Shown: in pieces, positions 26,033-35,061 of the stretch
Position numbering within the stretch: the stretch's first letter is position 1
How the letters are laid out: every line of letters begins with the position of its first letter
Origin: CAZKUN01 sp964555935
Lineage (GTDB): Bacteria > Armatimonadota > Zipacnadia > Zipacnadales > VGFC01
DNA length: 64,000 bases
Direction of reading: 5' to 3'
Assembly: GCA_964555935.1 (NCBI GenBank)
Contig: CAZKUN010000012.1
Location: forward strand, 1-64,000
Position numbers and translations under genes: made by a program
The notes under the pieces: generated by a model
The model's database searches: none
The model's input: the letters and a program-made list of their open reading frames with translations, nothing else
What the model was told of the DNA's origin: nothing

Positions 26033-26421
26033 GCGTAAAGCGTGTTGAAGGCGTTGGGGTGCTTGGCCATTGCCTGGCTGAGCGTCTGGCCAGCCTGCAC
26101 GTCCAGCTGCACCTGGCCGAGAATCTTGGCAAAGCGCGGGTCAGTGACCTGGCCTTTGAGGATATCCAGGCACTTCATGAGGTTCATGCCGGCGTTGATC
26201 ATGGCCGCAAACTGACGGCTGAAGACCATGACCTCCTTGAGCTTGATCTTCCCGCCGAGGCGGCGGCGCTTGCGCCCTCCGCCCGGCGCGCTCGTAAGCT
26301 CATTGACAACGAGGCCACGGTCGCGCAGGATCTCGTGCGCCATCTGAGGCGACTTGGCCTCGACGGTCCCGTCGGCCTGTTGGCCTGCTTGGTCAGTCGC
26401 AGCGTATGAATAGTTGGGCAC
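26020..26421 (-). CDS. pilC: Type IV pilus platform protein PilC, N-terminal part (frameshifted)
   Basis: 133 residues beginning MPNYSYAATDQAGQQADGTV, the classical PilC/GspF start, with the conserved KIKLKEVMVFSRQFAAMINAGMNLMKCLDIL and the start of the first GspF domain. It ends FNTLYACRW-stop, whereas the family continues LYxxMVxAGExSG; that continuation is found one frame away from 26032. One missing base (or two extra) near 26022-26033 explains the break. PilC is the platform on which PilB and PilT act to extend and retract the pilus. Forty bases separate it from pilT. Confidence 0.85.
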   Translation of the reverse strand: MPNYSYAATDQAGQQADGTVEAKSPQMAHEILRDRGLVVNELTSAPGGGRKRRRLGGKIKLKEVMVFSRQFAAMINAGMNLMKCLDILKGQVTDPRFAKILGQVQLDVQAGQTLSQAMAKHPNAFNTLYACRW

Positions 26422-26460
26422 CGTATTTGTCCCCCTGTGTCTGCCGCCTCACCCGCACCG

Positions 26461-27648
26461 TCAGCGTCCCGGAGCCGGCATTTGTGGCTGAGCCATCAAC
26501 AGTCGTTGGAAATTCTCGGGGTCCAACGCACGGGCAGCGGCTTCCTCGTGCGCGATGACTCCCTGACGGACCAGCTCCGCGAGCGAGCCGTCCATAGTCC
26601 TCATACCATAGTGGACGCCAGTTTCAATGATACTTGGCATCTGATGCGTCTTTGCTTCGCGAATCAGGTTGCGGATCGCTGAGGTCGCCAGCATGATTTC
26701 CAGCGCCGGCACGCGACCGGTTCCGTTTGCTTTTGGGACGAGTTGCTGCGTGATGACAGCCTCAAGGCAGTTGGAGAGCACGACGCGGATCTGCTCCTGT
26801 TGGTGCGGCGGGAAGACGTCGATGATGCGGTCGACCGTCTGCGGAGCGCTGCGCGTATGGAGCGTGCCGAAGACAAGGTGGCCCGTCTCAGCCACGGTCA
26901 TGGCGCACTCCACTGTCTCGAGGTCCCTCAACTCGCCAACGAGCACGACGTCGGGATCTTCTCGCAACGCGGCGCGCAATGAAGCCGCGAACGAGTCCGT
27001 GTCAGTGCCGATCTCCCGCTGATTGACCATCGACCGCCCGTGAGCGTGGAGGTATTCGATTGGGTCCTCAACGGTGAGGATGTGGCTCGCGCTATTTTGG
27101 TTTATGTAGTTGAGCATGCAGGCGAGAGTGGTGGACTTCCCCGAGCCCGTCTGCCCCGTAACAAGCACGAGCCCGCTGTGACGGTTGGTAAGGTCGAGGC
27201 ATATCTGAGGCAGCCCAAGATCCTGAAGGTCGGGAATCTCAGTCGGTACCGTCCGCAAGGCGGCGGCGACTGAGCCTCGCTGCTGATATACGTTGACGCG
27301 GAAGCGCCCGAGACCCCGGACGCCGTGCGAGAAGTCGAGTTCGCTAGTGCTCTCAAACTGCTCGACGTGCTTGTCAGAGAGTATGTCGTAGATGAGCCGC
27401 TGAGTGTCGATCGGCTGGAGCCTCTCGAACGGGAGCGTGTGTAGCTTGCCGTCGATCCGGACGACCGGAGGCAGGCCCGTGGTGATGTGAAGGTCGGATG
27501 CCCCGCACTCCACGACCATTTCGCAAAGCTCGTCGAGCCCCACCGCCTCTATGCTGGCAACCTGTTCGTCGCCCGGCTGCACAGACTGGCCCGGCCCGCC
27601 CGCTGGATCGACGTACGGCTGTGGCTGGAATTCTCCGATGGCACTCAC
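26461..27648 (-). CDS. pilT: Type IV pilus retraction ATPase PilT
   Basis: 395 residues. N-terminal PAS-like domain (CGASDLHITTGLPPVVRIDG), Walker A GQTGSGKS (165-172), Asp box LTVEDPIEYL (191-200), Walker B DPDVVLVGELRD (231-242), His box GHLVFGTLHT (256-265) and the PilT-specific AIRNLIREAKTHQ (324-336). These are all the hallmarks of a working retraction motor, so the pilus should power twitching or DNA uptake. It has a 40-residue Pro/Gln-rich N-terminal extension. Cytoplasmic hexamer on PilC; lies between pilB and pilC. Confidence 0.95.
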   Translation of the reverse strand: MSAIGEFQPQPYVDPAGGPGQSVQPGDEQVASIEAVGLDELCEMVVECGASDLHITTGLPPVVRIDGKLHTLPFERLQPIDTQRLIYDILSDKHVEQFESTSELDFSHGVRGLGRFRVNVYQQRGSVAAALRTVPTEIPDLQDLGLPQICLDLTNRHSGLVLVTGQTGSGKSTTLACMLNYINQNSASHILTVEDPIEYLHAHGRSMVNQREIGTDTDSFAASLRAALREDPDVVLVGELRDLETVECAMTVAETGHLVFGTLHTRSAPQTVDRIIDVFPPHQQEQIRVVLSNCLEAVITQQLVPKANGTGRVPALEIMLATSAIRNLIREAKTHQMPSIIETGVHYGMRTMDGSLAELVRQGVIAHEEAAARALDPENFQRLLMAQPQMPAPGR

Positions 27649-27661
27649 GGGACACCTCGTG

Positions 27662-29416
27662 TTATTCGTTCTGCGTGCTGGTCAGAGCTTCATCCAGGGT
27701 CGTCACTCCCTGCAGGACTTTGGCGATTGCGTCGCCCTTGAGCGTAACCATGTTCTGCTCGTTGATCGCGTATTCGCGGATCTCGTGGCTCGGCGCGGAG
27801 CGCAGAACCATGTCCCGGATTTCGTCATCTATCGTGAGTAGCTCGTGGACGCCCGTGCGTCCCCTGTACCCATCCTCGCACTGGCCGCAGCCCTCGCCCG
27901 TGAAGAATTGGACGTGCTCGCGGTCTTCCACCTCAACGCCGGCAATATCCAGCGCGTCGGGCGGCGGGGTGAAGGGCACCTTACAGTGGACGCAGATCCT
28001 GCGCACGAGGCGTTGGGCCAACACTCCCGACAGCGCGGAGGCAACCAGGTAGGGCTCGACGCCCATCTCAACCAAGCGGGCGACGGCGCCAGCCGCGTCA
28101 TTGGTGTGAAGCGTGCTGAGCACCAAGTGACCGGTCAGGGCTGCTTCGGTGGCGATAACCGCAGTCTCGGTATCGCGAATCTCACCAACCATGATGATGT
28201 CGGGGTCCTGGCGGAGCATCTCTCGCAAGATGGCGCTGAACGTCATTCCCGCGGTGTCGTTGACCGCGCACTGGGTGATGCCGCTAAGCTCATACTCAAC
28301 GGGATCCTCGGCGGTGATCACGTTCTTGTCCGCCGTGTTGATCCGGTTTAGCGCCGCATAGTTAGTGGTCGATTTTCCGCTACCTGTCGGGCCGGTCGTG
28401 AGCACGATGCCGTGTGGACGCAACACCAGCTTCTCAAACGCGTCTTGGTTCTGCGTGCTGAAGCCGAGCTTGCCCAAGTCGACGTTGATGGACGACTTGT
28501 CGAGGATACGCATGACGACTTTCTCGCCGAACTGACTGGGTAAGGTCGACACGCGGAAGTCGTAAGCGCCCCCGTCGATCTTCATCCCGATGCGACCGCC
28601 CTGGGGCTTCAGCTTCTGGTCGATCTTCATCCCGGACATGACTTTGATGCGACTCACGCCAGGCAGTTGGGCGCTCTTAGGCAGGTCCATTGCATCGCGC
28701 AGGATACCGTCGACACGGTACCTGACGCGGACATGGTTCTCCTCTGGCTGGATGTGGATGTCGCTGGCCTCAGCCTGGACGGCCTTGGTGATGATGACCC
28801 GAATGAGTTTGACAACCGGAGCCTCGCCGGCGGCGGCTTCGATGTCAGTGAAGTCTAACTCTTCGACGTCCTCAATAGTCTCTTCGGCTTCGGGGTCCTC
28901 AAACTCATCGAGGAGGTTCTCAAGCTCGGTCGCCACGCGAACGCGCGCGCCACCAAGCCCACCGATGGCATCGTGGATCTCGCTTGCCAGCGAGATGACC
29001 GGCTCGACGCGGAACTCGAAGTTCGTCCGGACGCGAATCTGGTCGATGGCGCGGATGTCATTTGGGTCCGCCATCGCGACCTGCAACGTCCCATTCGTTC
29101 GAGCGATGGGGATGCAGGTGTACTTGCGCATCAGATCTTCGGGGATGGACTGAGTGGCGTCCTCGTCCAACGGGAATTCCGTCAGATCGACGTAGGGCAC
29201 GTTCCACTGCAGCCCGCGGCAGATAGCTGCCTCGCGGTCAGTGATGTGGCCCATATTGACGAGAATCTGGCCTATGAACTCGTCAGTCTCTCTCGCCACG
29301 CGCAGAGCATCGTCAAGCTGATCCTGCGTCAGCGAGGTGTTGTCGACCAATATCTGGCCAATCAGGCGTTGATCCACTGGTCTCACCCACTCCCGTGCGT
29401 TAGGAGCACCATGCAC
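27662..29416 (-). CDS. pilB: Type IV pilus extension ATPase PilB
   Basis: 584 residues. N-terminal MshEN-type domain (about 18-150: LIGQILVDNTSLTQDQLDDAL, FPLDEDATQSIPEDL), which in relatives binds cyclic-di-GMP. Acidic linker (EDPEAEETIEDVEELD), then Walker A GPTGSGKS (342-349), Asp box ITAEDPVEYEL, Walker B DPDIIMVGEIRD, His box TGHLVLSTLHTND. Zinc tetracysteine C475/C478 and C510/C513 (CVHCK, CGQC) as in PilB/GspE. Drives pilin assembly. Separated from pilQ by a hairpin at 29499-29531, so pilB-pilT-pilC may be expressed at a different level from the upstream genes. Confidence 0.95.
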   Translation of the reverse strand: MHGAPNAREWVRPVDQRLIGQILVDNTSLTQDQLDDALRVARETDEFIGQILVNMGHITDREAAICRGLQWNVPYVDLTEFPLDEDATQSIPEDLMRKYTCIPIARTNGTLQVAMADPNDIRAIDQIRVRTNFEFRVEPVISLASEIHDAIGGLGGARVRVATELENLLDEFEDPEAEETIEDVEELDFTDIEAAAGEAPVVKLIRVIITKAVQAEASDIHIQPEENHVRVRYRVDGILRDAMDLPKSAQLPGVSRIKVMSGMKIDQKLKPQGGRIGMKIDGGAYDFRVSTLPSQFGEKVVMRILDKSSINVDLGKLGFSTQNQDAFEKLVLRPHGIVLTTGPTGSGKSTTNYAALNRINTADKNVITAEDPVEYELSGITQCAVNDTAGMTFSAILREMLRQDPDIIMVGEIRDTETAVIATEAALTGHLVLSTLHTNDAAGAVARLVEMGVEPYLVASALSGVLAQRLVRRICVHCKVPFTPPPDALDIAGVEVEDREHVQFFTGEGCGQCEDGYRGRTGVHELLTIDDEIRDMVLRSAPSHEIREYAINEQNMVTLKGDAIAKVLQGVTTLDEALTSTQNE

Positions 29417-29498
29417 GTCATGAGGCTTGTCACCACATGTCCTTTACCACAAGTTGACCCGGACGTGACAGAGAACTTCTTGGGGGAGAGGTAAAGCG

Positions 29499-29531
29499 AA
29501 GGGCGGCGGGCCTGGGGAGCCCGCCGCCCTT
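29499..29531 (-). terminator. 13-bp perfect hairpin between pilQ and pilB
   Basis: Arms 29499-29511 (AAGGGCGGCGGGC) and 29519-29531 are exact complements around a seven-base loop. It lies 31 bases past the pilQ stop on the minus strand, 82 bases before pilB. Probably an attenuator or processing site within the operon. Confidence 0.6.
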
Positions 29532-29562
29532 GAGGTGTGTCGGCTCTTTCCGTCCGGCCGCC

Positions 29563-32500
29563 CTACTGGCCAGCGGCAGCGATGAACGGCTCGCCGGGAT
29601 CACGGTCGCCTGGCTGCAGGAGCCGGACCTCGGCGAAGACTACCACTTCAGACTTGCGCTTCTGGTGCTGACGGTGCTTGAACAGGTTGCCGAAGAACGG
29701 GATGTCCTTCAGGAACGGAATGCCCGTAAGCGTCTTCAGCTCCTCGTCGCGGAGCAGTCCGCCGATGACGATCGTATCGCCGTCGCGCACGCGCACGATC
29801 GTGTCGGCTTCGCGCGTCGCAACAATCGGGTACCCGTTGGGCGAGAAGCCCGAGAATGATCGGACAGATGGGCTCAGGAACACTGTGATGAGTCCATCTC
29901 GATCGACGCTCGGCGCAAAGTCCAGCCCGAGACCGATCTCCTCGAACTCGACGCTGCTCGAAATGGTGCCGTCACCGGCGACGGTGACCTCATACGGGAT
30001 GATGTCACCAACGAGGAAGTTCGCTGCCTTCCCGTTGATAGCCACAAGCGTTGTCTTAGCGAGGACGGTTGTCTTTGACTCCACCGATTGCGCATCGAAA
30101 GTCGAGTTGAACGCACCCGCGCCGGAGCTGTTGAACGGCGCGCGCACGAGCTTGCCGACCTTGAAGCCGTCTCCGGCCGTGTTCTGCTCTGAGATGATGA
30201 GCCCAGGCAGATCCCACTTGAACCCGGTGTCGTCATCCTTGTCGATGCGGATGTCGGTGATCGTCGCGGTGATCTCGACCTGTGGCGGCGCGACATCCAT
30301 CTTCACGATCAGCGCCTTGACGTCGTCGACGACGGACTGAGGCCCGCGGACCAAGAGCGTGGCCGTCGGGCGCAAGCCACCCACATCCATCGTACCGGCA
30401 ATCTCTCTGAGACCGTCAGGGCCACTCAGCAACTGAACTTCGGCCTGATCGGCGTACATCGTCGTGAGGACTTCCACGGCCTTCTCGGGATCGATGTACG
30501 AGATCTGTATCGTGTCACTCACATCCGGCCCGTCGGCCACGACCGGTATCGCGCTCGTGTCGACATCGATCGATTGGACGAGCATCTCGGCCTCATCGAC
30601 GTCGGTCGACTTGCCAGCCAGACCAACGAGACTGATCTGCTGCCCATCACCGGGCAACAGGATCTGGACGTCGGGCAGCATGTCGGCCAGAGCGGACTTT
30701 ATCGTGGCCGGCGTTGCGTACTCCAAAGCCAGCCAGCGCGTTACGTCGGTCGGCGGGACATCAACCTGCTTGGCGTACTCCTGCAGGCGTGACGCCGTCT
30801 GTCGGTCGGGAAGACCGGTAAAGACAACCGAGCCCGCATCCTCGATAACGCGCGTCTGGATGTTGAGCGACTCGGTGATCTCGCGAAGCTCGCTCACGAT
30901 CTTCTGAGGCGTCGTTCGCTCCGGCTTGTAGATGAACTCAAGCGGCATGCCATCTTCGCCGACAGCGGATACGAGCTTGATCTCCTCGGGCGATCCGACG
31001 ACGAAGTTGCGCGAGCCGAGGAGCGTGTATTCGAGACCGTTCAGCCGAGTGATGATGTTGAACGCCTCGGTTAGCGTGACGTCGTCGATGTGCACTGAGG
31101 CGGTGCCCGCCACGGCCTCGGTGGTGATGATATTCATCTCGGCGAACTGCGCCAGCGCCGTCAGGATCTCGACGATGGGAGCATCCTGGAAATGGAGCGC
31201 AATGAGCGTCTCCTGGTCCGGCATGGCGGGCGCGCCGGCTGCGTCGGCCGGGTCGGGTCGCTGAGCCACTAGCTCGCCATCAGGCACCAGGTCGACGACT
31301 ATCGTGCCGGCCGATGTGCCTGCGTGGGTCTCGCATTTCATGCCATCGCGCGAGGGGATGACGACCATCGCGCCGTGCCTGGTGTCGATGGTCTCGACCG
31401 ATGTCTCGCTCGCCGGATGCAGGGCGACCATCCGTTCGCAAGTGGGGCCCACAGTCGCATCCGGGAACGTGATCCCGAAGCCGCGAGGTGTCGCGAGCTT
31501 GGTGACCCGATGCGCCGTTGGGACCGAGCAGTCGATGGCGACCCGTAACGGATCGTGGGCCACAACGCGTACGCGCTCAACGACTGCGCCCTTCTGTAGC
31601 GAGGGGATCGGCGCGGTTGAGGGCATCGGAGCGGGTCTGGCAGTGAGCGTCGCCGTCAGACCTGCGAACTGCAGTGGCGTCCGCGCCTCAACGTATGAGG
31701 TTGGCGCAAAGGTCGCGAGAGCGCCAAGCGCCGCGGGTGTCTGCTTTAGCGCGCCCAGCGAGCGACGCGGCAAGCCCGCCAGCAGCGTGTCCGGCTCAGC
31801 CGACAGTGACGCGATGCGGGCAAGCGTCGCCCGTGGCAAGTCGTCGGGGGAAATGCTGGTCAGAGCGTCGGCAGGCGGGGAGCCGGCGCCGATGCCTTCC
31901 TTGCCCACGGGCGCGGTCAGCGGGGCAAAGCCCGGCGATGCCGCATACCGTCCAGGCAGCGCGGCCGTGGCCGATATCAGCGCCAGGCGGCCATGCCCGG
32001 TGAGCNNNNNNNNNNNNNNNNNNNNNNNNNNNNNNNNNNNNNNNNNNNNNNNNNNNNNNNNNNNNNNNNNNNNNNNNNNNNNNNNNNNNNNNNNNNNNNN
32101 NNNNNATCAGCGCCAGGCGGCCATGCCCGGTGAGCGGGTCGGGGCGAGCCGGCGGTCGGCTCGTGTCCACATAGAGCCGGACGATGAGGCCTCGCCCATC
32201 GGCGAAGCGCTCAACCTCGGCCGGCTGGCCGCGACTGGAGGCGACCTCGACTTCCACAACCGGTGGGGTCGAGGTATCCTGTTTCAGCGATAGCACCGTG
32301 CTCAACGCGGGTGTGCGAGCGACGATGCTCCCCGCGTTCGGCGCCAGCACGGCATCCATGAACCGCGCGACTACGCGGTCCTCGGAGCCTCGGTCAATCT
32401 CGACCGACGTGGGCGCGCTAGTGGCAATGTGCACCACGGCGCATCCCGTGCCTCTGGCGATACCGACGGATTCGACGGCAACGCTCGCGGGGACGTCCCG

Positions 32501-32593
32501 CGAGGCCACCGATGCTGCGACACAGAGGAAGAGGACGAGTGGGACTGCGGCGGCCACTGAGATGGGCAGCCACGACCTGTGCCGGGTCTGCAT
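29563..32593 (-). CDS. pilQ: Type IV pilus secretin PilQ, interrupted by an assembly gap
   Basis: Read through the gap (see the gap entry) it is one frame of 966 residues. ATG 32593 has GGGAGG eight bases upstream, better than GTG 32602. Signal peptide (LPISVAAAVPLVLFLCVAASVAS), two AMIN-type domains (before and after the gap: VEIDRGSEDRVVARFMDAVL; DPLRVAIDCSVPTAHRVTKL), a secretin/TonB short N-terminal domain (LHFQDAPIVEILTALAQFAEMNI), further secretin N subdomains, and the secretin domain ending DGDTIVIGGLLRDEELKTLTGIPFLKDIPFFGNLFKHR. It is the outer-membrane pore for the pilus. Longer than the 700-residue norm because of extra N subdomains and an Ala/Pro linker. Confidence 0.92.
32006..32105. 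other. Assembly gap (100 N) inside pilQ; flanks overlap
   Basis: Exactly 100 N, the arbitrary length used by scaffolders. The 30 bases before it (31976-32005) and the 30 bases after it (32106-32135) are identical. Removing the N run and one copy (130 bases) brings the two pilQ halves into a single frame, reading LALISATAALPGRYAASPGF across the join. So nothing is missing; the contig ends overlap. Confidence 0.95.
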
Positions 32594-32728
32594 CGTTAGC
32601 ACCTCCCACAGCGCATATATTGCTGCGTCGGTGCGGCGCTATGTTCTTTGCTGCGATGATAGCTGCGATAGACGTCTGCTATGAACGCGGGACCCGCCGG
32701 CGTCCCACAGGCACCCCGAACGGTCGTC

Positions 32729-33649
32729 TTACTCGACTGTAACCGGCTCCGACTCGTCGTCGGCGCCGACCGAAGGGCTCACAGTGATTGATCCCGTACC
32801 TGTCGACAACGGATACGTCTCGCCACCCGGCGCCACAGAACCGGACTGCCCGGCGGCTCCGGACACGGCCGTATGGCCCCCGTCGCCCGGAAGGATGAGT
32901 TCGTGCGAGCGTCCGCCGCTCCTGACCTTGACGCGCCCCTCCTCGATCTCGTCGACGTGATGTCCCGTCCTGCCGACCTCGTCGCCCGGCCGGACGTAGG
33001 CGCCTCGCCCGCCGGCCACGTCGGTCTGGCGCAAGACAGCCATCGCCCCATTGGACCCCGAAATCGTGCCCAGCAATGCGATGGGCGCCGCCTTGGCGGC
33101 CGCGCGGCTTCCGCGATGCACCTGCGGATACGCGGTCGTCAGAGCGGGCGGAAGCGTCGGGCCGGTCTGCACGGGCCTGTTGACGAGCACGGGCGGGCCC
33201 AGTGGGCCCCCTGTGGGACTCGGAAAATCTCCGACCATCGGCCCGGGAATGGGTCCAGGCAGCGGCGGAGGAGGCCCGGGCGTGACCGTGCTGCCAGACA
33301 CGATCGCGTCGCCGGCGGCCGGAGGCTCGGGCGTCTTCGGCTCAGGTACCAGGTCAGCCAACGGATCGCGCGGCCCCAGCACGATTGATGCCAGTTCCGG
33401 AAGATCGTCGTCAGTCACAGGCCGCACGACGGCGGGTGTGGTCCCGGGGTCCTCGACGACGGGCTCGGGTTGCTCCGACGGTTCATCCGGCGTCTCCCTG
33501 ACCACCGCCTCGGGAGGACCGCCTATCCACCCCATCTGAGTGGCGAATCGGTACCCGACGAAGAGCAGGAGTGGTATCCCCGCAAGCAGCAAGGGCAGCT
33601 GCAGTTTCTTGGGGATGGCGGATTTGGATGCGCTGGCCTTGCGTGCCAT
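32729..33649 (-). CDS. PilP/GspC-like pilus lipoprotein-equivalent, single TM
   Basis: 306 residues. Lys-rich cytoplasmic start, one membrane helix (LQLPLLLAGIPLLLFVGYRF), a long Pro/Glu/Gly-rich periplasmic linker (about 45-180) and a C-terminal beta domain of the PilP/GspC homology-region type: APIALLGTISGSNGAMAVLRQ, YVRPGDEVGR, VDEIEEGRVKVRSGGRSHELIL. PilP links the PilN/PilO inner-membrane complex to PilQ; this one is anchored by a helix rather than a lipid, closer to GspC. Its place between pilO and pilQ fits that role. Confidence 0.75.
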   Translation of the reverse strand: MARKASASKSAIPKKLQLPLLLAGIPLLLFVGYRFATQMGWIGGPPEAVVRETPDEPSEQPEPVVEDPGTTPAVVRPVTDDDLPELASIVLGPRDPLADLVPEPKTPEPPAAGDAIVSGSTVTPGPPPPLPGPIPGPMVGDFPSPTGGPLGPPVLVNRPVQTGPTLPPALTTAYPQVHRGSRAAAKAAPIALLGTISGSNGAMAVLRQTDVAGGRGAYVRPGDEVGRTGHHVDEIEEGRVKVRSGGRSHELILPGDGGHTAVSGAAGQSGSVAPGGETYPLSTGTGSITVSPSVGADDESEPVTVE

Positions 33650-33729
33650 CTCTCATGTCCCCCGTTGGCCATCGGTTGCCGACGACTCGGGCTGGCGTCC
33701 TGCTCTGCTCGCGAGCCCTCCATGCAGAC

Positions 33730-34407
33730 TTACGAATACACTCTGATCGTTACCTCGCCAGGGAAGGCGCTCCTGGGCGGCAGGATCAGGGCCCGGACTT
33801 CCAGACGAATCGTGCCCTCGGCTCTGCCCTCCCACATGGCTCCCGGGCCTTGCTTCGCGATCTCAAGCGAATCAACAGATAGGATCTTGCCGAGAGCGCC
33901 AACCTGCTGGAGGAAATCGAAGGCACTCTTGTAGTTCCCCTGGAACTGAAAATCGATCCCCTGCTCGCTGTAGGTCAGCCCGTCAAACTCTTCTTCGCCC
34001 TCGGCCGCCTCTTCCCCCCCCTCGGCGGGGTCTGACGCGGGCGCTCCGGCCCGGAGACCGGTGACCTCGATGCGGGGGCGCGACTCGATAATGTTGTTGC
34101 CGGTGGTGATGGCCAAGTTGGTCACATCACTCAGAAGCGTTGGAACGTACTCGCCCTCAGGCAGCTCTCGCTCAATGCGCGTCAACTCGTCAGCCAGTTC
34201 CTGGTCTTCCGCGCGAAGCTCCGCCACGTCAACGCCATCCACCGCCGCGCGCAGATCGGCGAGTTGAGTCTGCGCGCGGTTGTACTCGACGGAGACAGCG
34301 TGGTACTTCCTGACCTGAAGCAGCACTGACACTAGCAGAAACAGCAAGCAAAGCGCGGCGGCTCCGCCGAATACCAAGAATCGTCGGTTCTTTAGCGCGG
34401 CTTTCAT
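33730..34407 (-). CDS. pilO: Type IV pilus assembly protein PilO
   Basis: 225 residues. N-terminal membrane helix (FLVFGGAAALCLLFLLVSVLL), coiled coil (about 35-85, QTQLADLRAAVDGVDVAELRAEDQELADEL), then a ferredoxin-like periplasmic domain with GIDFQFQGNYKSAFDFLQQVGALGKIL, the PilO signature region. An acidic Glu/Ala insertion (EGGEEAAEGEEEF) lies between. ATG overlaps the pilN stop by one base (TGATG). It pairs with PilN to form the alignment complex. Confidence 0.88.
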   Translation of the reverse strand: MKAALKNRRFLVFGGAAALCLLFLLVSVLLQVRKYHAVSVEYNRAQTQLADLRAAVDGVDVAELRAEDQELADELTRIERELPEGEYVPTLLSDVTNLAITTGNNIIESRPRIEVTGLRAGAPASDPAEGGEEAAEGEEEFDGLTYSEQGIDFQFQGNYKSAFDFLQQVGALGKILSVDSLEIAKQGPGAMWEGRAEGTIRLEVRALILPPRSAFPGEVTIRVYS

Positions 34408-35021
34408 CAGCTGGTCCCCCTGCGTCCTTCAGCGAAGAAGGCATGGACTTCGAAGTCGAAGACCGGCGCCGTGCCGGCAACGCCTTGGTGGCGCGTCGTG
34501 CGCACAAGCTGCGTCCCGGAGAAGGCATCCGTGTCCTGCAGGTTCGTCATCAGGCCGCCGACAGCATGCGTCGATCCGGCAAACCCGATGATGATGAAGC
34601 CCTCAATGTCTGCGACCTGCTTGTTGGCGTCCTGGTCGTCGACGATCTGTGGATGGAGCATCTCAGATCGGAGCGACTGCAGCCGCACGTCCGCGGGCAG
34701 GGCTTTCTCGACGTCAGCCAGCGCCATGCACCACTTTCGCTCGCTATTGCGGGCCGTGACGAGGAGATCGACCAGCGGGCGCTTGTTGTCGAGCTGCCGC
34801 TGGATGCCATCGATCTCGCCCTTCTTTTGCGCGTAGTCATCGATACCGGTCTGCGCCAGGCGGAGTTGGTTCTTCATGCGGCCGAGCTTGCTCTGCTGCA
34901 GCGTGAAGACACCGATGGCCAAGACGAACGCCACCACCGCGATGAAGAATGCGATTCGACCGGCATTCTCACCCACCACTCGGGCGCGTTCGCGTTCGCT
35001 AATCAGGTTTACATTAATCAT
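34407..35021 (-). CDS. pilN: Type IV pilus assembly protein PilN
   Basis: 204 residues from ATG 35021 (GTG 35024 is one codon earlier); GAGGGGG upstream. The short cytoplasmic start MINVNLISERERAR contains the INLL-like motif that docks in PilM. Then a membrane helix (IAFFIAVVAFVLAIGVFTL), coiled coil (QSKLGRMKNQLRLAQTGIDDY) and a periplasmic domain with WCMALADVEKALPADVRLQSL and a C-terminal GFAGSTHAVGGLMTNLQDTDAF. Order pilM-pilN-pilO-pilP-pilQ is the classical one. Confidence 0.9.
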   Translation of the reverse strand: MINVNLISERERARVVGENAGRIAFFIAVVAFVLAIGVFTLQQSKLGRMKNQLRLAQTGIDDYAQKKGEIDGIQRQLDNKRPLVDLLVTARNSERKWCMALADVEKALPADVRLQSLRSEMLHPQIVDDQDANKQVADIEGFIIIGFAGSTHAVGGLMTNLQDTDAFSGTQLVRTTRHQGVAGTAPVFDFEVHAFFAEGRRGTS

Positions 35022-35061
35022 CACACCACCCCCTCAGAAGGCGTGGTCGCCAGAGTTAACA

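Noticed and set aside
31304..32293. Plus-strand open frame running through the N gap
   Set aside because: It is opposite pilQ and crosses undefined bases; pilQ on the minus strand is supported by the secretin and AMIN domains.
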